From positions 124,001 to 188,000 of the forward strand of contig NZ_JACHXN010000010.1 of assembly GCF_014192095.1 (NCBI RefSeq): 64,000 bases of DNA, given 5' to 3'. Shown here piece by piece: positions 17,338 to 25,239 of the stretch; within the stretch, counting starts at the first letter, position 1, and each line of letters opens with the position of its first letter. A program made the translations under genes and the position numbers. The notes under the pieces were generated by a model. It was not told where the DNA came from. It worked only from the letters and a program-made list of their open reading frames with translations, and ran no database searches. The DNA is from Phyllobacterium trifolii (lineage in GTDB: Bacteria; Pseudomonadota; Alphaproteobacteria; Rhizobiales; Rhizobiaceae).

Positions 17338-17859
17338 TCAAACTCGCAACGCGCTCAGCATTTCGCTGACATATTCAGCGCCCGTCGAAACAACGAGCAT
17401 TGCCGCGAAGGGACGCATCGTGGTCAATGTCCGCTTCAACTGTTCGGAAGGAACGCTGGCCGAATTGAGGACCAGACCTGTGGTCATCTTGCTGCGCACG
17501 AAACAGGCGTTGCCGATTACCTCGGCGGCTTCAGCCGATGCTCCGGCGGATGTGACCATGACGATAACATCCGCGTCGGCAATTTCGTCGACGAGATTGG
17601 TCCGCTTTCCATCAATATCCTCGAGTATTGCATCGACCGACAACATTTTCAGCGAGTTCGTAGCGCCCTTTGGTTCGATATATCGCAGAAAGTGGGCACC
17701 ATCCGAAGCTTGATCCACCAACGACTTCAGAGCCGCGACGCTGTCAGAATCGAGAGCAATGATGCGCGACTTCCTCGGCCTGGAATTGGGGTAACCAATT
17801 CTGAACCGGGCTTCCTCTGCCGTGGTAGCGCGCGCACTTTCACTGAGACCAAGCTGCAT
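17338..17859 (-). CDS. Protein of unknown function co-transcribed with the Rieske oxygenase
   Basis: A 173-residue soluble protein with a good ribosome site (AAAGGAG), 34 bases after the oxygenase stop. It begins with a short polar region and continues with an alpha/beta pattern: D-A-D-V-I-V-M-V-T-S-A-G near 98-109, T-T-G-L-V-L-N near 126 and A-A-M-L-V-V-S near 153, suggesting a nucleotide-binding-like or Rossmann-like sheet. I do not recognise the family. There are no cofactor cysteines and no oxygenase beta-subunit features, so it is not the missing small subunit in any obvious way. Its position implies a role in the same step or in regulation. Confidence 0.6.
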   Translation of the reverse strand: MQLGLSESARATTAEEARFRIGYPNSRPRKSRIIALDSDSVAALKSLVDQASDGAHFLRYIEPKGATNSLKMLSVDAILEDIDGKRTNLVDEIADADVIVMVTSAGASAEAAEVIGNACFVRSKMTTGLVLNSASVPSEQLKRTLTTMRPFAAMLVVSTGAEYVSEMLSALRV

Positions 17860-17893
17860 ATCGTTCTCCTTTGGAACGGACCGTCACCGTGGC

Positions 17894-19180
17894 TCAGACA
17901 GAGGCCGGCGCTTTCCCCTCAATCACTGTCAACGCTTCGGCGGCTGCATCGATGTAAGACTGATCGACAGGCAACACGACAGCCGCCGACCGCACGCGGT
18001 GGTGGGCAGGATCGACACCCGGAGGGGTAATACCTTTGTCCTTGAATGCCCGGACAGCCTTCAGCAAACGGTGACGCGCCATGATGATCCCGTTATCCGT
18101 CGATACCAGGTTTTCCTTTGTCCGGTCGACGATGGGTCCCATGCTTTCCTGCAATGAGGCATCCTGCATGGCGATGCCTTCGACGCCGGAATAGGTTACG
18201 CCAAGACGCTGGGCCTCGCGATCCATGAGATAATCATTGTCCTTGTTGGCGGCGGGACGGAAGGTTCCAGGAACGTATGTGACATGAATGCCCTTGCCGT
18301 CGAGCATTGCCTGGCGCTCTTCGGGCGTCAGAGCCCGGACTGGGTGGTAATCGAAGCTCCATGCCCAGCAATTCTCGTCATCGATCGGGATCCAGAAATG
18401 GCCATGGACAGGATGGTTGCCGCGCGGCGGCACCATGGTGAACGACGGCATGACCCACGGCGTTACACGCCAGTAATAGTGGCCCTCTTCGGCATTCCGA
18501 CGAGCGCCGATGAATAGTCCGCCTTCATTGTCAGTGACTTCGAAAAATGGCTTGGAGTCGGCCATATTGTATTTGTTGCCGCGGGCACCCTTGAACAGCG
18601 GGTCGCTGTTGAGACTTCCGCTATGAAGGAAGGAAACATGGCTCGAATCGATGCCGCCTTCCATGGCCTGCAACCAGTTTGACTCCTGCCAGCGCTTCGA
18701 TGTGAACGTCTGCTCGGGTGGCACAAGCGCAAATTCCCATTCCGGATGCGGCGGCTCTTTGTCGGCCGGCCCCATATAGGTCCAGAGAATATCGCCGATC
18801 TTGATGAGTGGGTAAGACTTCAGCTTGATCTTGTTGCAGAAGCCGCTTTCCTTGGGTTCCGACGGAACCTCGATACACTGACCCGTGTGGTCGTACTTCC
18901 AGCCATGATAGGGGCAGCGCAATCCGCCCTTCTCGTTGCGGCCAAACCACAATGAAACACCCCGGTGGGCACAAAACTCGTCGATCAGTCCATAGCGGCC
19001 TTCGCTATCCCGGAACGCCAGCAAACGTTCGCTGAGCAGTTTTATGCGAACCGGCGGACAATCATTGGCCGGCAGTTCTTCCGCAAGCAGCGCCGGTATC
19101 CAGTAGCAGCGAAACATGTCGCCCATGGGTGTGGCCGGGCCAGTCTGCGTCAGAAGGTCGTTTTGTTCTTTTCTAAGCAT
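17894..19180 (-). CDS. Rieske non-heme iron oxygenase, phthalate 4,5-dioxygenase-like large subunit
   Basis: The 428-residue terminal oxygenase uses O2 to hydroxylate or dihydroxylate an aromatic ring. The Rieske centre ligands are C70-x-H72 and C89-x-x-H92. The mononuclear iron site begins with D178-S-S-H181-V-S-F-L-H186, close to the phthalate dioxygenase (Pht3) pattern. As in that family there is no beta-subunit gene. The ferredoxin at 19389 is divergent and the reductase is two genes downstream. With a Pht5-like decarboxylase at 7880, an ortho-dicarboxylated ring is a plausible substrate, but relatives act on many carboxylated rings, so specificity is open. Confidence 0.88.
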   Translation of the reverse strand: MLRKEQNDLLTQTGPATPMGDMFRCYWIPALLAEELPANDCPPVRIKLLSERLLAFRDSEGRYGLIDEFCAHRGVSLWFGRNEKGGLRCPYHGWKYDHTGQCIEVPSEPKESGFCNKIKLKSYPLIKIGDILWTYMGPADKEPPHPEWEFALVPPEQTFTSKRWQESNWLQAMEGGIDSSHVSFLHSGSLNSDPLFKGARGNKYNMADSKPFFEVTDNEGGLFIGARRNAEEGHYYWRVTPWVMPSFTMVPPRGNHPVHGHFWIPIDDENCWAWSFDYHPVRALTPEERQAMLDGKGIHVTYVPGTFRPAANKDNDYLMDREAQRLGVTYSGVEGIAMQDASLQESMGPIVDRTKENLVSTDNGIIMARHRLLKAVRAFKDKGITPPGVDPAHHRVRSAAVVLPVDQSYIDAAAEALTVIEGKAPASV

Positions 19181-19297
19181 TCAATCCTCCTCGAATCGTC
19201 CAGTCGCGACGAAATCCGGCTGCTGTTTGGCCGAGCCAGAACGTTAATCGTCAGTTTCGAGTTGACGTCCCGCTCTGATCGGTTATTCTTGCATCTC

Positions 19298-19314
19298 GTT
19301 CCTTTATACAGAAC
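19298..19314. promoter_or_regulatory. GTTC-N9-GAAC operator, copy B, in the divergent oxygenase/ferredoxin promoter
   Basis: The palindrome GTTC-CTTTATACA-GAAC, read on the opposite strand, aligns with copies A and C, including the central ATA and the extra upstream half-site (here AAAC). It lies 118 bases from the oxygenase start and 75 bases from the ferredoxin start, so one bound regulator could control both directions. Confidence 0.6.
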
Positions 19315-19388
19315 GCTGTTTCGTTTTTAGAAAACTACAGGCTGTTGGCGAGCTAGTCAAGCGCGCGGCGGCAGTAGGGAGAAAGGAT

Positions 19389-19715
19389 ATGAACCAGATG
19401 ACGCAAACGCGTTCGAGGATAAGGCTTTGTTCTGCGGATGATGTTGATTTCGACAGCGCCATCAGAGTCGAATCCGGCGATCTCGTGCTGGCCGTTTTCA
19501 ACGTCAATGGGACGTTCTACGTGACAGACGATGCCTGCACCCACGGCCCGGGCTCGCTGTCGGAAGGATATATCGACGGCCATACGATCGAATGCGATTT
19601 TCACAATGGTGCATTCGATCTTCGCACCGGCGAGGTCGTCGCCCCACCCTGCATGGTACCCGTGCGAACCTACAAAGTGGTCGTCGAGAACGACGACGTG
19701 ATGATCGAGGTGTAA
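19389..19715 (+). CDS. Rieske-type 2Fe-2S ferredoxin
   Basis: A 108-residue soluble ferredoxin with cluster ligands C50-x-H52 and C69-x-x-H72 (D-D-A-C-T-H-G and E-C-D-F-H). It resembles the NagAb/NahAb class that carries electrons between reductase and oxygenase. A GAGAAAGGA ribosome site precedes it. It is the first gene of the plus-strand run ferredoxin-class II aldolase-bicupin-EutA and is divergent from the oxygenase, sharing its control region. Together with the genes at 15319 and 17894 it completes a three-component oxygenase. Confidence 0.92.
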   Translation: MNQMTQTRSRIRLCSADDVDFDSAIRVESGDLVLAVFNVNGTFYVTDDACTHGPGSLSEGYIDGHTIECDFHNGAFDLRTGEVVAPPCMVPVRTYKVVVENDDVMIEV

Positions 19716-19788
19716 AGCATATGTGATATCGCGGGCATAACAGATTTGTATAATATGGGATTTTATTAGAAACACGACGGGAGGGATT

Positions 19789-20571
19789 ATGGATTCTCAT
19801 GCGCGGACAACAGATGGAAACCCCGAAAAGGCGGGGATAGCGCTTCCATCGGAAACGTCATTGCGAGCTGAAATCGCGATTGCCACGCGGCTCCTGAACA
19901 GCCTGAAAATACTCGAATACAGCGGTCACGTCAGCGCCCTCCTGCCCGGTAACGAGACCTTTCTCGTACAGCCCCAGGAGAAAAGCCGCGCCGAAGTATC
20001 ACCCGAAGATCTTCTGGTCTGCGATATGGACGGCAAGGTTGTGGCAGGTCCAAAAGGCGTCAAACCTCCTTCAGAAGTTTTCCTTCATTGTGAGATTTAT
20101 CGCGCACGACCGGATGTGAAATCGATTGCGCATTTCCATAATGATGCAACCAATGTCTTCACCCTTGTCGAAGATATGCACCTTCTACCCTTCAAGAATC
20201 ACGCGATACGCTGGCGGAGCGGCATTCCCGTTCATGCGGACCCGGCCCATGTCAGCAACAGTGAACAGGGCCGCAGTGTCGCCGCCACGCTCGGCGCTCA
20301 CCATGCCATGCAGATACGCGCCCATGGCCAGATCGTGACCGCGGAGACGGTGCGCGGGGCATTCATCGATTCGCTTCATCTCGTAGAGAACGCGGAAGCG
20401 GCTTATCGCGCTGCCGCCATCGGCAAGGTCAAGCCGTTGACGGACGCCGAGCTTGATTCATTTGCCCACAGCTTTCGCCGCGATCATCACATTCGCAAGC
20501 TCTGGAGCTACTATGTGCGCGGCGCGTTGCGCGAGGGATTGTTCCCGGAGAGCTGGAGCGAACAGAAGTAG
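19789..20571 (+). CDS. Class II aldolase/adducin-family protein, possible aromatic-acid decarboxylase
   Basis: A 260-residue protein of the zinc-dependent class II aldolase fold. E96 (P-P-S-E), H115, H117 (A-H-F-H-N-D) and H179 (A-H-G) are the catalytic base and metal ligands. The family includes fuculose-phosphate aldolases, but also 3,4-dihydroxyphthalate decarboxylase (PhtC type), and the position between oxygenase components and a bicupin favours an aromatic decarboxylase (inference). A start with GGGAGGG precedes the ATG. A second member lies at 26382. Sequence alone cannot separate aldolase from decarboxylase. Confidence 0.82.
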   Translation: MDSHARTTDGNPEKAGIALPSETSLRAEIAIATRLLNSLKILEYSGHVSALLPGNETFLVQPQEKSRAEVSPEDLLVCDMDGKVVAGPKGVKPPSEVFLHCEIYRARPDVKSIAHFHNDATNVFTLVEDMHLLPFKNHAIRWRSGIPVHADPAHVSNSEQGRSVAATLGAHHAMQIRAHGQIVTAETVRGAFIDSLHLVENAEAAYRAAAIGKVKPLTDAELDSFAHSFRRDHHIRKLWSYYVRGALREGLFPESWSEQK

Positions 20572-20612
20572 AAAACGCCAGCGGGGGCTGACGTCCCCTG
20601 CCCGGACAAAAC

Positions 20613-20631
20613 CGGAAAGATGGTCTTTCCG
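20613..20631 (+). other. Hairpin in the gap between class II aldolase and bicupin genes
   Basis: The perfect eight-base stem CGGAAAGA/TCTTTCCG has a TGG loop. A weaker GGGG/CCCC stem lies just upstream (20583-20597). No T-run follows, so this may be an mRNA processing or stability element inside the operon, rather than a terminator. Confidence 0.35.
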
Positions 20632-20731
20632 AAATCAAGCTACCGCCGCTCCGAGCAGCTGGTAGGCTGACGCAAATATTACATCCGCGAGCGCTTCAGG
20701 CGCAGCGGAAATGCATCGACAGGAGGAATCA

Positions 20732-21970
20732 ATGCACCAGGATCCATTAGGCGGCGGCACCGGCACCCACTGGCATGAGCCCGCTGGCACGAAGAAAGCC
20801 GGCTTCGGTGAGTTCAAGAAGCAGCCGACCCCCTATGATCAGTTCATGGTGGAAGAAGACATTCCTGTCTTTCGCGACCTCGGCGTATCGAGTGTCAAAA
20901 ACCTTCCCTTGAAACCGTGGAAGCGTACCGGCGGACGCGGCACATATATCCAGTTGCTCGGGACAGAAACCAAATGGGGTTGTCATCTGGTGGAGGTGCC
21001 AGCGGCGGGCGCGCTTCATCCGGAAAAGCACATGTTTGAGGAAATATACATCGTCGTCGAAGGACGCGGCTCCACCGAGGTGTGGCTCGAGGGCGAAGGT
21101 CGCAAACACGTCTTCGAATGGCAGGAAGGGTCGATGTTCTCGATACCGATGAACGCCATGCATCGGATCGTCAACGCAACCAACAGTCCGGCACTTCTGC
21201 TTGGCGGAACAACGGCGCCGAACGTCCTCAACCAGATCCAGAATGCCGATGCGGTTTTCAACAACCCATATGTCTTCCGCGACCGTTTTTCCGGAGCCGA
21301 CGACTTTTACAAGTATCGCGAGGAAATCGAGCCGGATCCCGTTCGCGGGCTCGCCATGCGGCGGACCAACTTCATGCCCGACGCCGTCAATTGCGAACTG
21401 CCGCTCGACAACAGACGCTCGCCAGGTTACCGCCGCGTTGAGCCGTTCATGACCAACAACACCTTCTACTACTGGATCGGCCAGCATGAGAATGGCCGTT
21501 ATTCGAAAGCGCACGCACATACGTCGGCGGCAATTCTGATCTGCCTGAAAGGCGAAGGCTACACCTATACCTGGCCCGAAGAATACGGCGTCAATCCCTG
21601 GAGGGATGGCCATGCCGACAAGATCAAGCGCCTTGATTACGGTCCTTTCGGCATGGTGTCCGCCGCCCCGGGTGGTGCGCGCTGGTATCATCAGCACTTC
21701 AGTGTTTCCAAGGAGCCTTTCCGCCTGATGGCGTGGTTCGGCCCGCATAATCCTGGCCGCGATCCCGGCGCTCCTGGTGAAAAGCACACCGACTATACCG
21801 CAATCGACGTCAATGAAGGCGGCACGGCTATCCCGTACTGGATGGAAGACCCCTATATCCGCAAGGAATATGAGGAGAAGCTGAACCGCAATGGGGTCGA
21901 AATCCGTATGAAGCCGGAATGGTACGTCACGCCGGATGACACGACGAAAAAAATGTCCACCGTCGTCTGA
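20732..21970 (+). CDS. Bicupin protein, possible metal-dependent dioxygenase or isomerase
   Basis: The start at 20732 follows AGGAGG and gives 412 residues. Two cupin domains are visible. The first (about 85-160) carries H96, H100, E104 and H144 as possible ligands in H-P-E-K-H-M-F-E-E and N-A-M-H-R. The second (about 245-340) carries H261-x-H263 and H320-x-H322. The architecture recalls gentisate-type ring-cleaving bicupins, but I do not see a convincing full match to gentisate 1,2-dioxygenase. Because the cluster lacks a known ring-cleavage dioxygenase, this protein is a candidate for that step (inference). A paralogue starts at the left edge of the window. Confidence 0.75.
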   Translation: MHQDPLGGGTGTHWHEPAGTKKAGFGEFKKQPTPYDQFMVEEDIPVFRDLGVSSVKNLPLKPWKRTGGRGTYIQLLGTETKWGCHLVEVPAAGALHPEKHMFEEIYIVVEGRGSTEVWLEGEGRKHVFEWQEGSMFSIPMNAMHRIVNATNSPALLLGGTTAPNVLNQIQNADAVFNNPYVFRDRFSGADDFYKYREEIEPDPVRGLAMRRTNFMPDAVNCELPLDNRRSPGYRRVEPFMTNNTFYYWIGQHENGRYSKAHAHTSAAILICLKGEGYTYTWPEEYGVNPWRDGHADKIKRLDYGPFGMVSAAPGGARWYHQHFSVSKEPFRLMAWFGPHNPGRDPGAPGEKHTDYTAIDVNEGGTAIPYWMEDPYIRKEYEEKLNRNGVEIRMKPEWYVTPDDTTKKMSTVV

Positions 21971-21983
21971 GCAGCTAATTTCA

Positions 21984-23504
21984 ATGTCAGAGGAACCAGA
22001 GGAAGGCGGCCGGATATTCTTCTCCAATATCGGCCGCAGTATGGAACTCGAGGATGAGATACAGTTGACCAGTGTCGGTATCGACATTGGATCATCGACG
22101 TCTCACCTCGCCTTCTCCCGCATCGTGCTGGAGCGTCTCGATACGCGCTACATGGTAGTCGAGCGGACGCTACTGCACCAATCCGATGTTTTGCTCACGC
22201 CCTATCGCAGCGATGATGCTATCGACGCGGAGGCACTCGCATCGTTTTTCGAAGCCCAATACGAAGCCGCCGGCCTGAAGCCCGAGGATATCGACACGGG
22301 GGCGCTCATCCTCACCGGCGTTGCCGTCAGGCGCAGCAATGCGCGCGCCATTGGCGAAATCTTTTCGGCGCAGACCGGCAAATTTGTCGTGGTCAGCGCG
22401 GGGGACGGCCTCGAAACCACTCTGGCTGCGTTCGGGTCTGGCGCGGTTGCTCTATCCGGCAGAACGCGCCAGCGCGTGCTCAACGTCGATATCGGTGGAG
22501 GCACCTCAAAACTCGCACTGTGCGAAAACGGCGCCATTCGCCATATCAGTGCCATCGACATTGGCGCGCGTGTCGTCGCATTCGATACTGACCGGCGGGT
22601 TACGCGGTTGGAAGAAGCCGGCAAATATTTTGCGAAACAAGCAGGTGTGGCGTTGGTGCTCGGCGCGGTTCTCACGCCCGAGGATGCCGGAAAACTCGCG
22701 GCGTCCATGGTCGACCACCTGTTCGAAGCTATGAAGGGTGGCGCAATGCGCAGCGAAACCGCTGGTCTCCATCGCCTGCCTGCCCTGCCCGAGGGACCAC
22801 CACCGGACATAGTCACGATTTCCGGCGGCGTTTCGGAATTTCTCTATGCCGATACCAATGCAGGGTTCAGCGATCTCGGACCCTTGCTGGCCCGGCAATT
22901 GCGCAAGCGGCTCGACGACTGGAGGCCGCGCCTTGAACGTCCCGAACAGGGTATCCGGGCGACCGTCGTCGGCGCCTCGCAATATACTGTACAGGTCAGC
23001 GGCAGTACGATCTTCGTCAGGCCACTCGATGCCCTGCCCGTTCGCAATGTTCCCGTCATAAAGCCCGCATTCGCATTCGATGATGATATCGACGCCGAAC
23101 GTGTTGGCTTAATGGTGAAGGAAGCACTGGCACGGCTCGATTTGACCCACGGCGACAGCCCTGTGGCCATTTGCTACGAATGGCAGGGATCGGCAAGCTA
23201 CAGGCGCCTCGATGATTTCTGTCGGGGGATACGAGAGGGCTTGTCACAGATCCTTGCCAAAGGTCACCCCCTGATCCTCGTCGGCGACAGCGACGTCGGG
23301 GGACTGGTGGGGATGCATTTCGTCAGTGCGGACGGCGTCAATTCAATCATCTCGATCGACGGCATCAAGCTCGACGAATTCGATTTCATTGATATCGGCG
23401 CCATGCTCGAAACGTCCGGCGCTGTGCCCGTCGTCATAAAGTCACTGGTATTTCCCAATATGGGCCTTGGCCAGAAGGGTCTCGAACCAGTCGAACCGGC
23501 GTGA
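21984..23504 (+). CDS. eutA: EutA-like reactivating factor, actin-type ATPase
   Basis: A 506-residue protein matching EutA, which reactivates B12-dependent ethanolamine ammonia-lyase by exchanging damaged cofactor at the expense of ATP. Actin-like ATPase motifs are phosphate-1 G33-I-D-I-G-S-S-T near 33-39, phosphate-2 V-D-I-G-G-G-T at 168-174, and I-S-G-G-V-S in the second half. The EutA-typical G-K-F-V-V-V-S-A-G-D-G-L-E stretch is at 132-144. No eutB or eutC is present. It starts 13 bases after the bicupin gene and has a weak ribosome site, implying co-translation. Its client here is unknown. The start at 21984 avoids a longer frame inside the bicupin gene. Confidence 0.85.
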   Translation: MSEEPEEGGRIFFSNIGRSMELEDEIQLTSVGIDIGSSTSHLAFSRIVLERLDTRYMVVERTLLHQSDVLLTPYRSDDAIDAEALASFFEAQYEAAGLKPEDIDTGALILTGVAVRRSNARAIGEIFSAQTGKFVVVSAGDGLETTLAAFGSGAVALSGRTRQRVLNVDIGGGTSKLALCENGAIRHISAIDIGARVVAFDTDRRVTRLEEAGKYFAKQAGVALVLGAVLTPEDAGKLAASMVDHLFEAMKGGAMRSETAGLHRLPALPEGPPPDIVTISGGVSEFLYADTNAGFSDLGPLLARQLRKRLDDWRPRLERPEQGIRATVVGASQYTVQVSGSTIFVRPLDALPVRNVPVIKPAFAFDDDIDAERVGLMVKEALARLDLTHGDSPVAICYEWQGSASYRRLDDFCRGIREGLSQILAKGHPLILVGDSDVGGLVGMHFVSADGVNSIISIDGIKLDEFDFIDIGAMLETSGAVPVVIKSLVFPNMGLGQKGLEPVEPA

Positions 23505-23520
23505 GAAAAGTTTCACGCCG
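23497..23520. terminator. Bidirectional terminator-like hairpin between eutA and the nickel transporter
   Basis: The eight-base perfect stem CGGCGTGA/TCACGCCG has loop GAAAAGTT. It is built from the two convergent gene ends, including both stop codons. There is no long T-run, so termination efficiency is uncertain. Confidence 0.55.
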
Positions 23521-24565
23521 ATACTTCGACGTGCAGATTGTCATAGCCTTTGGCACGATAGACGATGACCGAAACGATCCAGCTCATGACGAATATACCG
23601 ACGACTGCATAACCGAAATTGGCCAGATTATCGTTCAGCCCTCCAACGAACTGCCAGAACGCTCCTTGAAGTCCGAGCTTGTCGCTGATCAGACCAAGAG
23701 CTTCCACGCCGCCGATAAAGACAGCGACGATGACAGACGCTCCGGTGATTGTCAGATTGTACCAAAGCTTGCGCATGGGGTTGATCGACGCCCAACCATA
23801 GGCACCAGTCATCAGGACGCTATCGGTCGTGTCCATGAGCGACATGCCCGCTGTGAAGAGCGCAGGAAACACGAGGATCGTCCAGAATGACATGCCCTGC
23901 GTCGCTTGCGCTGCCGAAATTCCGAGCAGGCCGATTTCCGTTGCGGTGTCGAAACCCAACCCGAACAGGAAGCCGATCGGATACATATGCCAGGACCGCG
24001 AAACCACGCGGAAAATCGGCCGGAAGATGCGAGCGATGAGTCCTCGTCCTGACAGCAGTGCGTCGAGGTCCTCGTCGACAATTTTCTCGCCGCGCCGCGC
24101 GCGGCTGAAAGCTGACCAGATACCCCGCAGGATAAAAAGATTGGCCAGGCCGATAATGAGGAGGAACACGGCCGACACAGATGTGCCGATGACACCGCCG
24201 ACATCATGGAACGATTCAAGATTGCTCTGCATCGCAGCGGCTGTCGCGGCAATGATCAGGGAAGCGATGACGACGATGCTTGAGTGCCCCAGCGAAAAGA
24301 AGAAGCCGACCGAATAAGGCGTCTTGCCCTCCTGCATCAACTTGCGGACGACATTATCGATCGCGGCAATATGATCGGCGTCGAAAGCATGGCGCAGACC
24401 GAACATGTAGGCGAGAAGAGCAGTCCCCAGCAATGAAGGGCGATCGGAAAAGGCAATCCACGCCCAAGCCCAGGCGCCGACGTTGGCCGCGATCAGGATG
24501 ACATAGGTCACGATGACCTTGGCCTTCAGCCGCGCCGGCTGATCGTCGAAAGGATTGGGGATCAT
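23513..24565 (-). CDS. NiCoT-family nickel/cobalt transporter
   Basis: A 350-residue inner-membrane permease with about eight hydrophobic segments. The signature R-H-A-F-D-A-D-H-I in helix II and the L-G-F-D-T-A-T-E segment are the NiCoT metal-selectivity motifs. The start at 24565 has GGAGGAGG five bases upstream. It is divergent from nikR with a NikR-type operator between them, so nickel is the more likely substrate, though family members also take cobalt. No urease or hydrogenase genes are in the window. Convergent neighbour eutA encodes a B12-enzyme reactivase, so cobalt remains possible. Confidence 0.9.
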   Translation of the reverse strand: MIPNPFDDQPARLKAKVIVTYVILIAANVGAWAWAWIAFSDRPSLLGTALLAYMFGLRHAFDADHIAAIDNVVRKLMQEGKTPYSVGFFFSLGHSSIVVIASLIIAATAAAMQSNLESFHDVGGVIGTSVSAVFLLIIGLANLFILRGIWSAFSRARRGEKIVDEDLDALLSGRGLIARIFRPIFRVVSRSWHMYPIGFLFGLGFDTATEIGLLGISAAQATQGMSFWTILVFPALFTAGMSLMDTTDSVLMTGAYGWASINPMRKLWYNLTITGASVIVAVFIGGVEALGLISDKLGLQGAFWQFVGGLNDNLANFGYAVVGIFVMSWIVSVIVYRAKGYDNLHVEVSA

Positions 24566-24655
24566 ATAAGCCTCCTCCGCTGGCCAGGTATCGCGTGTGC
24601 TGGTAAACATGCGCAGAGGGCCGTTGTATCGGAAGCAACCATAGAAAATCGCAAA

Positions 24656-24683
24656 GTATGATGTCTACGCGAAAAAATCTTAC
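24656..24683. promoter_or_regulatory. NikR operator GTATGA-N16-TCTTAC
   Basis: It differs from the E. coli NikR site GTATGA-N16-TCATAC at one base, with exactly 16 bases between arms. It lies between the nickel transporter (start 24565) and nikR (start 24714), so nickel-loaded NikR would repress both. Confidence 0.8.
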
Positions 24684-24713
24684 TCGCCCGTTTAAAAAAA
24701 CTTGGAGCCGAAG

Positions 24714-25133
24714 ATGCAAAGAATAACGATCACCCTCGATGACGATCTGATGGAGGAACTCGACAGGGTGATCGCGGCAAAGGGCTATCAAAATCGCTCC
24801 GAGGCCATCCGCGACCTTGCGAGGGCCGGGATGAAGCTGACATCAATCGAAACAGGTGCAGCAACGCAGGTGATCGGTGTTCTGAGCTATGTCTTCGATC
24901 ATGGGGCACGCGATCTTGCACGCCGGTTGACCAATACCTTCCATGATCATCATTCACTTGCGGTATCGAGCATGCATGTCCATCTCGATCATGACAACTG
25001 CCTCGAAATCGGTGTCCTCAAAGGACCGCCGGACCAGGTTCAGCATTTCGCTGAACACGTCATTTCGGAGCGTGCAGTAAGGTACGGACATCTGCACGTG
25101 GTGCCGGCGGGATTGCCAAAAAGCCAGCTTTGA
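24714..25133 (+). CDS. nikR: Nickel-responsive regulator NikR
   Basis: A 139-residue ribbon-helix-helix repressor. The N-terminal [12 protein letters not shown] strand and following helices form the DNA-binding domain; the C-terminal ACT-like domain binds nickel. H77, H88, H90 and C96 line up with the nickel ligands H76, H87, H89 and C95 of the E. coli protein. The start at 24714 follows TTGGAG; an in-frame ATG four codons upstream is less well placed. It probably regulates itself and the divergent transporter through the operator at 24656. Confidence 0.93.
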   Translation: MQRITITLDDDLMEELDRVIAAKGYQNRSEAIRDLARAGMKLTSIETGAATQVIGVLSYVFDHGARDLARRLTNTFHDHHSLAVSSMHVHLDHDNCLEIGVLKGPPDQVQHFAEHVISERAVRYGHLHVVPAGLPKSQL

Positions 25134-25239
25134 CTTGAGAACATTGCTCCAGGGTTCCGCAAGGTGGTGAGCATGTGTGCGCGCTCGCGTCAGGTTGACA
25201 TCATCCTTCACAATGCTAAGCTCGTTTTAGAGGAACGTT

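Noticed and set aside
17338-17859. Gene as the beta subunit of the Rieske oxygenase
   Set aside because: Phthalate-dioxygenase-like enzymes have no beta subunit, and this sequence lacks the aromatic-rich cone fold pattern of known beta subunits.
20732-21970. Firm call as gentisate 1,2-dioxygenase
   Set aside because: The two-cupin layout fits, but conserved gentisate dioxygenase segments were not recognised and no maleylpyruvate isomerase or fumarylpyruvate hydrolase gene is present.
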